A DNA stretch of 64,000 nt from Bradyrhizobium roseum (lineage in GTDB: Bacteria > Pseudomonadota > Alphaproteobacteria > Rhizobiales > Xanthobacteraceae): assembly GCF_030413175.1 (NCBI RefSeq), contig NZ_CP129212.1:6528501-6592500 (forward strand), read 5' to 3'. Positions 8,912-16,555 of the stretch are shown piece by piece. The stretch's first letter is position 1, and each line of letters begins with the position of its first letter. The position numbers and the translations under genes were made by a program. Under the pieces are notes generated by a model. The model was given only the letters and a program-made list of their open reading frames with translations, did not search any database and had not been told where the DNA came from.

Positions 8912-9781
8912 CTATGGGCTCAGCGCGCTGGTCAGCGCCTTTATATTGTGCCTGACCATTGCAATGTAAGTGGGAGAATCGCCCTTTTCGCCGGTCAGGC
9001 TGTCGGAATAGAGCGTTCCGCCGACCCGGACGCCGGTCTCGGCCGAGATCCGGCCCATCAGGCGGGGGTCGCTGATATTTTCGAGGAAGACCGCCGGTAT
9101 CTTGGCCGCCCTGATCTGGGTGATGATCCTTGCAACATCGCGGGCGCTGGCTTCGGATTCGGTCGAGACCCCGACTGGGGCAATGAACTGGACGCCGTAG
9201 GCGGCGGCAAAATAGCCGAAGGCATTGTGCGTGGAAATCACCTTGCGGCGGCTTTCGGGGATTTTTGCGATCCCATCGCGCACCTCGCGCTCCAGCGCGT
9301 CGAGACCGGCCAGATAGGCGGCAGCACGCGACTTGAAGCCTTCCGCTTCCGCAGGTGCTGCGGCTGCCAGCGCATCGCGGATATTGGTGACGTAGATCTT
9401 CGCGTTCGCGATCGATTGCCAGGCGTGCGGATCGGCCTCCGAGCCGAGCTTGAGCGGCGCGATGCCCGTCGTCGCAGTCACGACCGAAGCCTTGGCACCG
9501 GCGGATTTCACCAGCCGCGGCAGCCAGCCCTCAAAGCCAAGGCCGTTGACAAAGACGAGCTTCGCATCTGCTACTTTTTTTGCGTCCGAAGGTGTCGGCG
9601 CATAGACATGGGCATCGCTGTCGGGGCCGACCAGCACGGTGACATTGACGCGATCGCCTCCGACGTTGCGCACAAAATCGCCGAGGATCGAGAAACTCGC
9701 GACGACGTTGAGGCGCTCCTGCGCCTGCGCCGGAGCCACGGCCGCAAACAAGGCGAAAGCGATGAGACATATCCGGATCAT
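8912..9781 (-). CDS. znuA: Zinc/manganese-type ABC transporter substrate-binding protein
   Basis: Cluster A-I metal-binding lipocalin-free SBP of 289 residues with a cleavable signal (MIRICLIAFALFAAVAPAQAQ). Expected metal ligands are visible as His in DSDAHVYAPTP, His in ADPHAW, His in ISTHNAFGY and Asp in YSDSLTG. It lacks the long His-rich loop of E. coli ZnuA, so on ligand set alone zinc and manganese are both possible; the Zur box and His-rich partners favour zinc. The ATG at 9781 was chosen over an upstream in-frame start because it begins exactly at the signal peptide; the region further upstream belongs to znuB in another frame. Two bases separate it from the znuB stop. Confidence 0.9.
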   Translation of the reverse strand: MIRICLIAFALFAAVAPAQAQERLNVVASFSILGDFVRNVGGDRVNVTVLVGPDSDAHVYAPTPSDAKKVADAKLVFVNGLGFEGWLPRLVKSAGAKASVVTATTGIAPLKLGSEADPHAWQSIANAKIYVTNIRDALAAAAPAEAEGFKSRAAAYLAGLDALEREVRDGIAKIPESRRKVISTHNAFGYFAAAYGVQFIAPVGVSTESEASARDVARIITQIRAAKIPAVFLENISDPRLMGRISAETGVRVGGTLYSDSLTGEKGDSPTYIAMVRHNIKALTSALSP

Positions 9782-9783
9782 GA

Positions 9784-10653
9784 CTAGGCCTCGAGATGGC
9801 GGCCGGGAAACATTTGCCGCACCAGTCCGCTGACGGGACCGAACAACAGTGACGCCACGTAGATTCCCGCCGCGATCAGGATGATTGCGGGTCCCGAGGG
9901 AATCCTGGTCTGGAACGACAGCACCAGCCCGGCATAGCCCGAAACGACGGCGCTGGCGACCGCGATGCAGATCATGCCGGTGATGTCGCGCGACCAGAAC
10001 CGCGCAATGCCGGCGGGCAGGATCATCAGACCGACGCCGAGTAGCGTGCCCAGCGCGTGAAAGCCGTTGACGAGGTTGATCACGACCAGCGCGAGGAACG
10101 CCAGATGCGCGGGCGCGCCGGCACGCGAGACGGTCCGCAGGAACACTGGATCGACGCATTCGATCACCAGCGGGCGATAGATCACCGCCATCACCAGGAG
10201 TGTGATGGTGGCGTTGAAGGCGATGACCAGCAGGGTCTGGTCGTCCATTGCGAGAATGTTGCCGAACAGCACGTGCAGCAGATCGATGTTGGTGCCCTTG
10301 ACGGAAACGATGGTGACGCCGAGCGCCAGCGACACCAGATAGAAAGTCGCAAGCGAGGCGTCCTCCTTCAGCTCGGTATGGCGGGCGACGAGGCCGGCGA
10401 GCAGCGCGACCGTAAAGCCCGCGATCAGCCCGCCCGTCGTCATCGCGAACAGGTTGAGGCCAGAGACGAGGAAGCCGATCGCCGCTCCCGGCAGGATCGC
10501 GTGCGCCATGGCGTCGCCGACAAGGCTCATCCGCCGCAGCATCAGGAACACGCCGATGGGGGCGGCGCCGAGCGCGAGCGCAATCACGGCGGCGAGCGCG
10601 CGGCGCATGAACTCGAATTCGGTAAAGGGCGCGATCAGCGCGTCGTACAACAT
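9784..10653 (-). CDS. znuB: Zinc ABC transporter permease
   Basis: ABC-3 family inner-membrane permease, 289 residues, with eight or so hydrophobic segments. The family loop MRRMSLVGDAMAHAILPGAA lies near residues 38-57 and contacts the ATPase. The ATG at 10653 shares one base with the znuC stop (TGATG), which supports this start over longer in-frame alternatives and implies coupled translation. Confidence 0.92.
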   Translation of the reverse strand: MLYDALIAPFTEFEFMRRALAAVIALALGAAPIGVFLMLRRMSLVGDAMAHAILPGAAIGFLVSGLNLFAMTTGGLIAGFTVALLAGLVARHTELKEDASLATFYLVSLALGVTIVSVKGTNIDLLHVLFGNILAMDDQTLLVIAFNATITLLVMAVIYRPLVIECVDPVFLRTVSRAGAPAHLAFLALVVINLVNGFHALGTLLGVGLMILPAGIARFWSRDITGMICIAVASAVVSGYAGLVLSFQTRIPSGPAIILIAAGIYVASLLFGPVSGLVRQMFPGRHLEA

Positions 10654-11411
10654 CAGGCCGCCCGCGGCGCCGCGGCGTCCACGGCGCAAGCGGCCGCCGT
10701 GTCGTCGAATGCTTCGCACATCCGCCGCGCCTGTGTAAGGTTTTCGACGGTCAACACCTGCGCGGTCGGTCCCCACGCCACCGGTCCGCGCGCCAGCAGC
10801 AGCGTTTCCGGAAAATGCGCGCGCACCAGATCGAAATCGTGCAACGCCGCCAGCACCGTGCGCCCCTCGTCGTGCCAGCGCCGCACCAGCGCCAGCAGGT
10901 CGGTCGAGGTTTTGGCGTCGATGGCGTTGAACGGCTCGTCCAGCACGATCAGCCGTGCATCCTGCAGCAGCGCGCGCGCGAACAGCATGCGCTGCATCTG
11001 GCCGCCGGACAGCGTGCCGATCGAACGGTTTTCAAAGCCGTTGAGCCCGACCGAAGCCAGCGCCTGCGTGATCTTCTGCCGCGCTGTCTTGCCCATGCCG
11101 CCGAAGAAGCCGGTCGTGCGCCACAGGCCGGTGCCGACCAGATCGAACACCGAGATCGGAAATGTCCGGTCGATGTCCACGCTCTGCGGCAGATAGGCGA
11201 TGTCGCGAATATCGAGGCCGCCAAGATCGATCGAGCCCGCGAGCGGCTTCAGGATGCCGGCGAGCCCGCGAAACAGCGTCGATTTGCCGGCGCCGTTCGG
11301 GCCGACCACCGCCAGCAACGCGCCCTGCGCGACCTGGCCGTCGAGGTGGTGCACCGCCGGGTGGCGGTCATAGCCCAGCGTAACGTCGCGGAATGTGATC
11401 TGTGCGGCCAT
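10653..11411 (-). CDS. znuC: Zinc ABC transporter ATP-binding protein
   Basis: ATPase subunit, 252 residues. Walker A GPNGAGKSTLF is near residue 36, signature LSGGQMQRML near 137, and Walker B LIVLDEPFNAID near 158. The ATG at 11411 begins MAAQITFRDVTLGYD, a normal ABC start, and lies just inside the end of the small His-rich gene (stop at 11414), with no room for a separate promoter. Together with ZnuB and ZnuA it forms a complete high-affinity importer. Confidence 0.92.
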   Translation of the reverse strand: MAAQITFRDVTLGYDRHPAVHHLDGQVAQGALLAVVGPNGAGKSTLFRGLAGILKPLAGSIDLGGLDIRDIAYLPQSVDIDRTFPISVFDLVGTGLWRTTGFFGGMGKTARQKITQALASVGLNGFENRSIGTLSGGQMQRMLFARALLQDARLIVLDEPFNAIDAKTSTDLLALVRRWHDEGRTVLAALHDFDLVRAHFPETLLLARGPVAWGPTAQVLTVENLTQARRMCEAFDDTAAACAVDAAAPRAA

Positions 11412-11413
11412 GC

Positions 11414-11599
11414 TCACCTCATCGCCACCAGCACGACGGCCCACAGCGCCACGCTGACGGCGAGCGCGGCGGCCAGCCGCCCCGCCACGGTCATGCGCAG
11501 GATCGACCATGGGGCAGCCTGCGGCGGATGTGGCGTCGCCGGGCCATGGGCGTGACTGTGGTGATGATGGGCGTGATCGTGGGGATGGGCGTGCGGCAT
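11414..11599 (-). CDS. Small His-rich membrane protein heading the zinc operon
   Basis: A 61-residue protein: a His/Asp-rich N-terminus (HPHDHAHHHHSHAH within the first 20 residues), a Pro-rich linker, and one membrane segment (about 36-59, VAGRLAAALAVSVALWAVVL). It lies between the Zur box and znuC, three bases from the znuC start, so it is almost surely translated and co-regulated. Orientation suggests the His-rich end could face either side of the membrane; by the positive-inside rule the Arg near residues 35-40 would stay inside, leaving the topology open. Possible role: zinc capture or buffering next to the importer. No named family is recognised. Confidence 0.7.
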   Translation of the reverse strand: MPHAHPHDHAHHHHSHAHGPATPHPPQAAPWSILRMTVAGRLAAALAVSVALWAVVLVAMR

Positions 11600-11607
11600 G
11601 GCTTGAC

Positions 11608-11620
11608 GTTATAATATAAC
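11608..11620. promoter_or_regulatory. Zur box (zinc uptake repressor operator)
   Basis: GTTATAATATAAC is an inverted repeat (GTTAT / ATAAC around AAT), matching the core of Zur operators described in rhizobia and Agrobacterium (TGTTATANTATAACA type). It ends eight bases before the ATG at 11599 of the His-rich gene. A Zur dimer here would cover the ribosome-binding and promoter-proximal region and repress the whole znu-cobW-WD40 run in zinc-replete cells. The box and its position are seen; the regulator itself is outside the window. Confidence 0.8.
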
Positions 11621-11744
11621 ACTGCGGAAGTCCACGCGTCCCCGGGTGGCCAGCCCGCCCCTAATACCGTCCCCACGCCATGTCAGTGAACGCGGCGCCC
11701 AATCCGGGCGACCAACTCCCGTGGTGACCACGAACCCCTGCCCG

Positions 11745-12190
11745 GAAAGCGCCCTGCCGGAGCCGGCCACGGTCTGCGCGCCCGGTTGTTCGACGCCGTG
11801 ACGCTGGGCATGGGTTTGCTGGCTGTCTTCCACTACTGGCCGGACGGCTTCGTCGCCGAGCTTATTCGTCGGTGCCTAAACGCTGGCGCATGCGCTGCAG
11901 GGCCTGAACTGGCAATCGGTGCGGGGTATCTCTGAATTCCTGCTCTGCATGCTTGGCATTCTGATCCATTCACCACGCTGCTGACCGCGCCCGCGAGTTT
12001 TACCGGGCTGGTGTTCACGTTCCTGCTGCCAAGCATCGCGCAGGCCTACTGGCTCTGGGAATTGTGGCCGGCAACCGGCGCGTGGTCGCATCCGCTGACC
12101 CTGATGTGCGCGGCGTGGCTGGCCTTGTTCGGCGTGTGGCTTCTCACCAGAACGACGTTTGCCACTCGGCCTGCGCCACGAGTCAACCGA
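11745..12190 (+). pseudogene. Decayed gene for a small multi-pass membrane protein
   Basis: Three stretches read as hydrophobic protein but in different frames: RLFDAVTLGMGLLAVFHYWP (from 11783), ALQGLNWQSVRGISEFLLCM (from about 11892, another frame) and FTGLVFTFLLPSIAQAYWLW (from about 11999, back in the first frame), followed by a further membrane segment up to about 12160. At least two frame changes and a stop near 11878 interrupt it, so it is read as a decayed gene. The intact family is not recognised. The rest of the 700-bp gap between the Zur box and the OMP gene holds only the terminator listed separately. Confidence 0.4.
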
Positions 12191-12221
12191 GCATCACAGC
12201 CGCGGGACGACCGCCAAAATA

Positions 12222-12249
12222 AAAACCCCAGGCTCACGCCCGGGGTTTT
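12222..12249 (-). terminator. Rho-independent terminator of the outer-membrane protein gene
   Basis: AAAACCCCAGGC and GCCCGGGGTTTT form a GC-rich hairpin with a four-base loop and one mismatch; on the minus strand it is followed by TTTTTATTTT. It lies 48 bp beyond the stop of the beta-barrel gene. Confidence 0.8.
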
Positions 12250-12296
12250 CATTTCGAGTATGCGCCGCGCCGCCGCGTGGTCGGTATTCACACCGC

Positions 12297-13058
12297 TCAG
12301 AACTTGTACGCCAATCCGACGCGTGCGGTGTGCAGATGATCGTGGAAAGTATAGGGGCTCGGCTGGGTCGCCGGCGGAACGCCGCCGCTGCCGTCGCCGA
12401 GGTCGAACACCGTCTTGTTCTCGAACTGCATGTAGAGATATTCGCCGCGGATGGTCCAGTTGTTGGTGAGGGCATATTCGATGCCGCCGCCGGCGGCCCA
12501 GCCGACCCGCGTCGAATTGCTGCGGCCGATATGCTCGGGATCGGGCGTCGGAAAATCGTCCAACGCCTCGTTCTTGATGCTGGCGACGGCCAAGCCGCCC
12601 TTGGCGTAGAACAGCGCGCGATCGAAGGCGACGCCGAGCCGACCCGTGAACGCGCCATAGCCGCCGTAGCTGGTTTCGAACCGATGATCCGGCGCAATCG
12701 CCGAGAACACCGTGTGGCGGGCACCGATGTAGCCGCCTTCCGCTTCGAGGCCGAACACGAAAGAGTTCACTTGCCAATTGTACCCGATGAAGCCGCCGCC
12801 GAAGGCGCCATTCACATCGTGCGCGATGCTTTCGCAACTCAGACCGCCGCCGCAGTCCAACGCGTCAGGCAGGCCGACGTCGGTCCGCGACCGGCCCCAG
12901 CCGTAGCCGACGTGCCCGCCTACATAGAAGCCGCTCCAGCTGAAAACCGTTGCCGCAATCGGCGACGCCTTGACCGGCATCCGCGCGGCGAGGTCGGCGG
13001 CCATCGCCGACGCTGGAAGGAAGACGCTCAAAGCAATGCAAGCAAAAAACTTTTTCAT
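12297..13058 (-). CDS. Outer-membrane beta-barrel protein (Omp25/RopB-like family)
   Basis: A 253-residue surface protein: signal peptide MKKFFACIALSVFLPASAMAA (cleavage near 21), then alternating amphipathic strands such as FSWSGFYVGGHVGYGWG, and a C-terminus ending HTARVGLAYKF with the terminal Phe needed for Bam-dependent insertion. This is the usual layout of alphaproteobacterial OMP_b-brl (PF13505) proteins of 200-280 residues. Two Cys (about 71 and 76) may form a small loop disulfide. The ATG at 13058 starts directly at the signal peptide. It is monocistronic, with its own terminator. Confidence 0.88.
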   Translation of the reverse strand: MKKFFACIALSVFLPASAMAADLAARMPVKASPIAATVFSWSGFYVGGHVGYGWGRSRTDVGLPDALDCGGGLSCESIAHDVNGAFGGGFIGYNWQVNSFVFGLEAEGGYIGARHTVFSAIAPDHRFETSYGGYGAFTGRLGVAFDRALFYAKGGLAVASIKNEALDDFPTPDPEHIGRSNSTRVGWAAGGGIEYALTNNWTIRGEYLYMQFENKTVFDLGDGSGGVPPATQPSPYTFHDHLHTARVGLAYKF

Positions 13059-13456
13059 GGAAGCCCCATTGTGGATGTATCTCACGCGCTGATGTTCGGT
13101 GAATACAGCGGTTCGGCCGGGAAAGCTGTTGTGCCCGTACAACGACGTGTCGGAATTCGACAGTGCGACAAGTTCGCCACAGCGATAATGCGCTGAACGA
13201 CGCCGGCAGGCTTCATTTCAAGGCTCCGGCGTTGCCGGCGACGCATTGAAGCGAAGTGTGATCTCGGCCTGACGACTAAAAAACGTCGGTCTGCGCCGGC
13301 TAAACCGCCTTCATGATTCGCGTGAAGATCGGGGTTGCCAGACAAGCCCCCACGCCGTCGAAGCATCGACAGTGATCGGGATCACAGCGGATGCCACGTG
13401 CCGATCTGGCTGAGCACCCCGAAACGCGACATCAGGGCCGATGCCTTGGCGTAACG
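13059..13456. other. Intergenic region without recognised gene
   Basis: These 398 bp separate two minus-strand genes and should hold the promoter of the beta-barrel gene near 13060-13160. No ORF with coding character, tRNA, clear terminator or repeat was seen. Confidence 0.6.
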
Positions 13457-13960
13457 CTACGGCTTTCCGATCGCCATCGCGATCGCTGCCGCCAGAAACG
13501 GAAACGGCACTGAGACCGCCGCGCGAAACCAGACGAAGCGGGCCGGCATGAACGGGATTTCCCACAGGATCATCCGCTGGAAGGCGAACAGCGCCCAGGC
13601 CACGACATAGGCGATTACCTGCGGCGAGCCGCCACCAACCTTCAAGGCAACCGCGCCGATCGAGAAGCCGACCACGGGACCGCCGGGGGTAGCCGCGCCC
13701 GCGATGACCGCGGCCAGCACGCCGAGCCAGCCGCTGTCGGGCCCGAGCCAGCCGGTGATGACTTCCGGCGGGATGACGGCGGCGATATAGCCGGAGCCGA
13801 TCACGCCGAGCGCAATGCGCGGCACGATGTTGATGAAGTCCATGCTGCCTTCGCGCACCGACGACACCAGCACGACGCGGCCGCGCTGCCACGCCATGAA
13901 GCCCAGGATCAACACCGACCCCCACAGCGTCACGTCGATGATCAGCGCGGAGGCGCTCAC
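13457..13960 (-). CDS. Permease, second half-sized subunit (predicted permease PF03773-like)
   Basis: A 167-residue membrane protein with four to five hydrophobic segments. It carries GWLGPDSGWLGVLAAVIAG and AATPGGPVVGFSIG, which mirror GPNSGLKGLLIGTAFG and ILPGGPFTAYPVAA in the gene just upstream, so the two are halves of one internally duplicated permease fold. The GTG at 13960 overlaps the upstream stop as GTGA. The family (COG0701, related to ArsP) normally has both halves in one chain; substrate is unknown. Confidence 0.75.
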   Translation of the reverse strand: MSASALIIDVTLWGSVLILGFMAWQRGRVVLVSSVREGSMDFINIVPRIALGVIGSGYIAAVIPPEVITGWLGPDSGWLGVLAAVIAGAATPGGPVVGFSIGAVALKVGGGSPQVIAYVVAWALFAFQRMILWEIPFMPARFVWFRAAVSVPFPFLAAAIAMAIGKP

Positions 13961-14550
13961 GACGGCTCGCCCTTCGGATACATCCGCACAAAGAGGAAGC
14001 GGCCAAGCGCGCCAGCCAGCACCGGGATCGGCAGCGAGATCACGATGCGCCATAGCGTGAACTCGGCACCAAGAATCGGCAGTTCCCAGGCGACAGCGCG
14101 GCCATAGCCGATCAGCGTCCAGCTCACCACCATCGCGATGGTGGCGCCGAAATCGGCGCCGACCGTAAGCAGCGCAGCCGCCACCGGATAGGCGGTGAAG
14201 GGACCGCCGGGCAGGATCGCGCCGAACGCCGTGCCGATCAGCAATCCCTTCAGTCCGGAGTTCGGCCCCAGCGATCGGGAAACCTTGTCGTGCGGCAGAA
14301 TTTCCGCGATGAAGCCGCCGAGCAGGCAGCCCGCCAGCACGCGCGGCATGATCTCGCCGAACAGCCAGAGGTCCTCGGTGAGGATCTTGAGTACGCCGTC
14401 GATGCCGTCGCGCCGCCAGACCAAGCCTGCGCAGACCGCGACCAGCGCGCCGATGAATATCATCGACCAGCCCACCGGCTTGCGGGCGCGGCGCGGCTTC
14501 GGCTCGGCGTCGTCGGCGGGCGCCGGGTCTTTGATCGGAGATTCTGACAA
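13957..14550 (-). CDS. Permease, first half-sized subunit (predicted permease PF03773-like)
   Basis: A 197-residue membrane protein with a charged, Pro/Arg-rich cytoplasmic N-terminus (1-28) and about five membrane segments. Motifs SLGPNSGLKGLLIGTAFG and AILPGGPFTAYPV mark the COG0701 permease fold. It is coupled by overlap (GTGA) with its partner and the pair has the size of one full permease. No regulator or metal-binding partner lies next to it, so the exported or imported substrate cannot be named. Confidence 0.75.
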   Translation of the reverse strand: MSESPIKDPAPADDAEPKPRRARKPVGWSMIFIGALVAVCAGLVWRRDGIDGVLKILTEDLWLFGEIMPRVLAGCLLGGFIAEILPHDKVSRSLGPNSGLKGLLIGTAFGAILPGGPFTAYPVAAALLTVGADFGATIAMVVSWTLIGYGRAVAWELPILGAEFTLWRIVISLPIPVLAGALGRFLFVRMYPKGEPS

Positions 14551-14681
14551 AGGTGATGGGTTCGGTGTGATGCTGCGGCATCCTGCTTAGTCCCGCCATG
14601 GAGGCGGCGCAACGATAGCCCTGCGCATCTCAGGCATGCCCATGCGGGGACGCCACACGCCCTCGCCTGCGGACCGTCCGT

Positions 14682-15056
14682 TCAGGTGAGCTGCCGGACC
14701 AGCGCCAGACCGGCAAACAGCCCGGCCAGCGAGAGCAGGACCGAACCGACCACGTAAAGCGCCGCAAGGCCCAGTTCGCCGCGCTCATAGAGCAGCGCCG
14801 CGTCGAGCGAGTAGGCCGAGAACGTCGTGTAGCCGCCCAGGATGCCGGTCATCAGAAACAGCCGCCACGGCTGCGAGGCCTCGCCCTTGAAGGCGAGATA
14901 ACCCGCGATCAAACCCATCACGGTCGAGCCCGTAATGTTGATGATGAAAGTGCCCCAGGGAAACCCGGTGCCCATGCAGCGGGCGCAGGTGACGTTGATG
15001 AAATGGCGCAGACTGGCGCCAAGCCCGCCACCGACAAAGACCAGCAAATAGCTCAT
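14682..15056 (-). CDS. crcB: Fluoride ion channel/exporter CrcB (Fluc)
   Basis: A 124-residue, four-helix membrane protein. Family motifs are all present: GGGLGASLRHF near residue 8, GTFIINITGSTVMG near 37 and GGYTTFSAYSLDA near 76 (the TTFS fluoride path). Fluc channels work as antiparallel dual-topology dimers that release fluoride. The ATG at 15056 places the start right before the first helix. No crcB riboswitch was recognised in the short space upstream, which is occupied by the sodB terminator. Confidence 0.92.
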   Translation of the reverse strand: MSYLLVFVGGGLGASLRHFINVTCARCMGTGFPWGTFIINITGSTVMGLIAGYLAFKGEASQPWRLFLMTGILGGYTTFSAYSLDAALLYERGELGLAALYVVGSVLLSLAGLFAGLALVRQLT

Positions 15057-15091
15057 CGCAGCATTTCTATATCGGCAAAGCACCAACGAAA

Positions 15092-15117
15092 AGGGCGGCA
15101 GCCGCAGCTACCGCCCT
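15092..15117 (-). terminator. Rho-independent terminator downstream of sodB
   Basis: AGGGCGG and CCGCCCT pair across a 12-base loop; on the minus strand TTTTCGTT follows. Placed 55 bp past the sodB stop and directly upstream of crcB, it separates the two units. Confidence 0.65.
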
Positions 15118-15127
15118 GTTCTCCCGT

Positions 15128-15159
15128 CATTCCGGGTTCGCGCTGTGCGGGCCGGAATG
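15128..15159. repeat. REP-like palindrome (CATTCCGG family)
   Basis: CATTCCGG and CCGGAATG flank a short inner stem and loop between sodB and its terminator. Its sequence matches one arm of the larger element at 54020-54153, so it is a member of the same intergenic repeat family. Confidence 0.6.
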
Positions 15160-15171
15160 CCGTGATAATGC

Positions 15172-15774
15172 TCAGACGCCAGCCTTGCCGTAGAGCTCGT
15201 CGACATAATCCCAGTTGATCAGCGAATCGCAGAACGCCTTGAGATAGTCGGGACGGCGGTTGCGATAATCAATGTAGTAGGAATGCTCCCAGACGTCGCA
15301 GCCGAGAATCGGCGTGGCGCCGTGGACCAGCGGGCTCTCGCCGTTCGCTGTCTTGGAGATTTCGAGCTTGCCGTTCTTCACCGACAGCCAGCACCAGCCG
15401 GAACCGAACTGACCGACGCCGGCGGCGGCGAAATCGGCCTTGAACTTGTCGAGACCGCCGAGGTCCTCGGTGATCTTCTTTTCGAGACGGCCGGGCAGCT
15501 TGTTGCCGCCGCCGTTCGGCTTCATCCAATTCCAGAAATGCAGATGGTTGTAATGCTGGCCGGCATTGTTGAACACGGCCGGATTCTTGCCGAACGAACC
15601 CTTGACGATCTCTTCCAGGGACTTGCCTTCGAACTCGGTCCCCTTGATCGCGTTGTTTCCGTTGGTCACGTAAGCCTGGTGATGCTTGTCGTGGTGATAT
15701 TCCAGCGTTTCCTTGGACATGTGGGGCGCAAGGGCGTCGTGGGAATAGGGCAGATTGGGCAGCGTGAAGGTCAT
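15172..15774 (-). CDS. sodB: Superoxide dismutase, Fe/Mn family
   Basis: A 200-residue cytoplasmic enzyme that disproportionates superoxide. The four metal ligands are visible: His in LEYHHDKHH near residue 26, His in GQHYNHLHFW near 78, and Asp and His in DVWEHSYY near 160. The length and the absence of a signal peptide fit the family. Fe and Mn forms cannot be separated with confidence by eye. The ATG at 15774 gives MTFTLPNLPYSHDAL, the standard SOD N-terminus; an upstream in-frame start would add 26 residues unlike the family. A terminator-like hairpin follows. Confidence 0.95.
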   Translation of the reverse strand: MTFTLPNLPYSHDALAPHMSKETLEYHHDKHHQAYVTNGNNAIKGTEFEGKSLEEIVKGSFGKNPAVFNNAGQHYNHLHFWNWMKPNGGGNKLPGRLEKKITEDLGGLDKFKADFAAAGVGQFGSGWCWLSVKNGKLEISKTANGESPLVHGATPILGCDVWEHSYYIDYRNRRPDYLKAFCDSLINWDYVDELYGKAGV

Positions 15775-15928
15775 GGGTGATGTCCGAACTGATGGGAGAC
15801 GAAGTTTAACGGAAACCCTTATAGAAGGTTCCATGGCGGTTAAACACCGCAATTTGGCGAAGCCGGTGGGGCCTGCCTGGCGTCCTGCGCGTCGAGCGTA
15901 TCACCGGACGCCCCCGACGAGGAATGAC

Positions 15929-16468
15929 ATGAGTATCGAGATCGACGTCCTGAACGGTGATTCCTCCTGGCCGCGGGCCGAACCGCTGCTGCAGGCGGTC
16001 TGGCCGCGCGCGGAAATCGAAAAATTGCCCTGGGGTCACGTCAAATGGGCCCATGCCGATTTGCGGGTGCTGATCGACGTGCCGGAGGATGCCGCCCAGC
16101 CGGGACTGTTGTGCCACGTCGGCATCTATTTCCGCACGGCGACGTGGGACGGACGAAAGGTCGAGATCGGCGGCATCGGCGGCGTTTCGACGCGGGCGGA
16201 TTGCCGCGGGCGCGGCTATGCCACGCTGGCGCTGAACGCCGCGATCCGGACGCTGCGGGATCACGAGGCGGTGCGCTTTGCGATGCTGTTCTGCGAGCCG
16301 CGCAATGAGGCGTTCTACCAGACGCGGGGCTGGCATCCGTTTCAGGGCGAGGTCTATGCCGAGCAGCCGGAGGGAAAAATTCGCTTCCAGGCGATGGCGC
16401 CATATGTGTTCGATTTCACGCGCAAGCCGCGCGACGGAATTATCGACCTATGCGGCCTGCCATGGTGA
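15929..16468 (+). CDS. GNAT-family N-acetyltransferase
   Basis: A 179-residue acetyl-CoA-dependent acyltransferase. The acetyl-CoA pyrophosphate loop TRADCRGRGYATLAL (residues about 90-104) fits the Q/RxxGxG/A motif, followed by the typical helix and AMLFCEPRNEAFYQTRGWHPF, the C-terminal strand and Tyr-bearing helix. The ATG at 15929 was chosen because it starts MSIEIDVLNGD and lies after non-conserved upstream sequence. Related N-terminal features resemble aminoglycoside 2'-N-acetyltransferase-like proteins, but no resistance role should be assumed. Confidence 0.8.
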   Translation: MSIEIDVLNGDSSWPRAEPLLQAVWPRAEIEKLPWGHVKWAHADLRVLIDVPEDAAQPGLLCHVGIYFRTATWDGRKVEIGGIGGVSTRADCRGRGYATLALNAAIRTLRDHEAVRFAMLFCEPRNEAFYQTRGWHPFQGEVYAEQPEGKIRFQAMAPYVFDFTRKPRDGIIDLCGLPW

Positions 16469-16555
16469 CCCCTGCGCGATGCGCGGGTGGCTTGCGGCGC
16501 CGTCGCCGGATAATATGTCAGGCGTAATTTATTGAATTTGGATCACCTGCGCCGC

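Noticed and set aside
14682..15171. Fluoride riboswitch before crcB
   Set aside because: The short upstream space is used by the sodB terminator and a REP-like hairpin; no GGNGAU...-type pseudoknot pattern was recognised.
15929..16468. Aminoglycoside resistance acetyltransferase
   Set aside because: Only the general GNAT fold is supported; nothing in the sequence fixes an antibiotic substrate.
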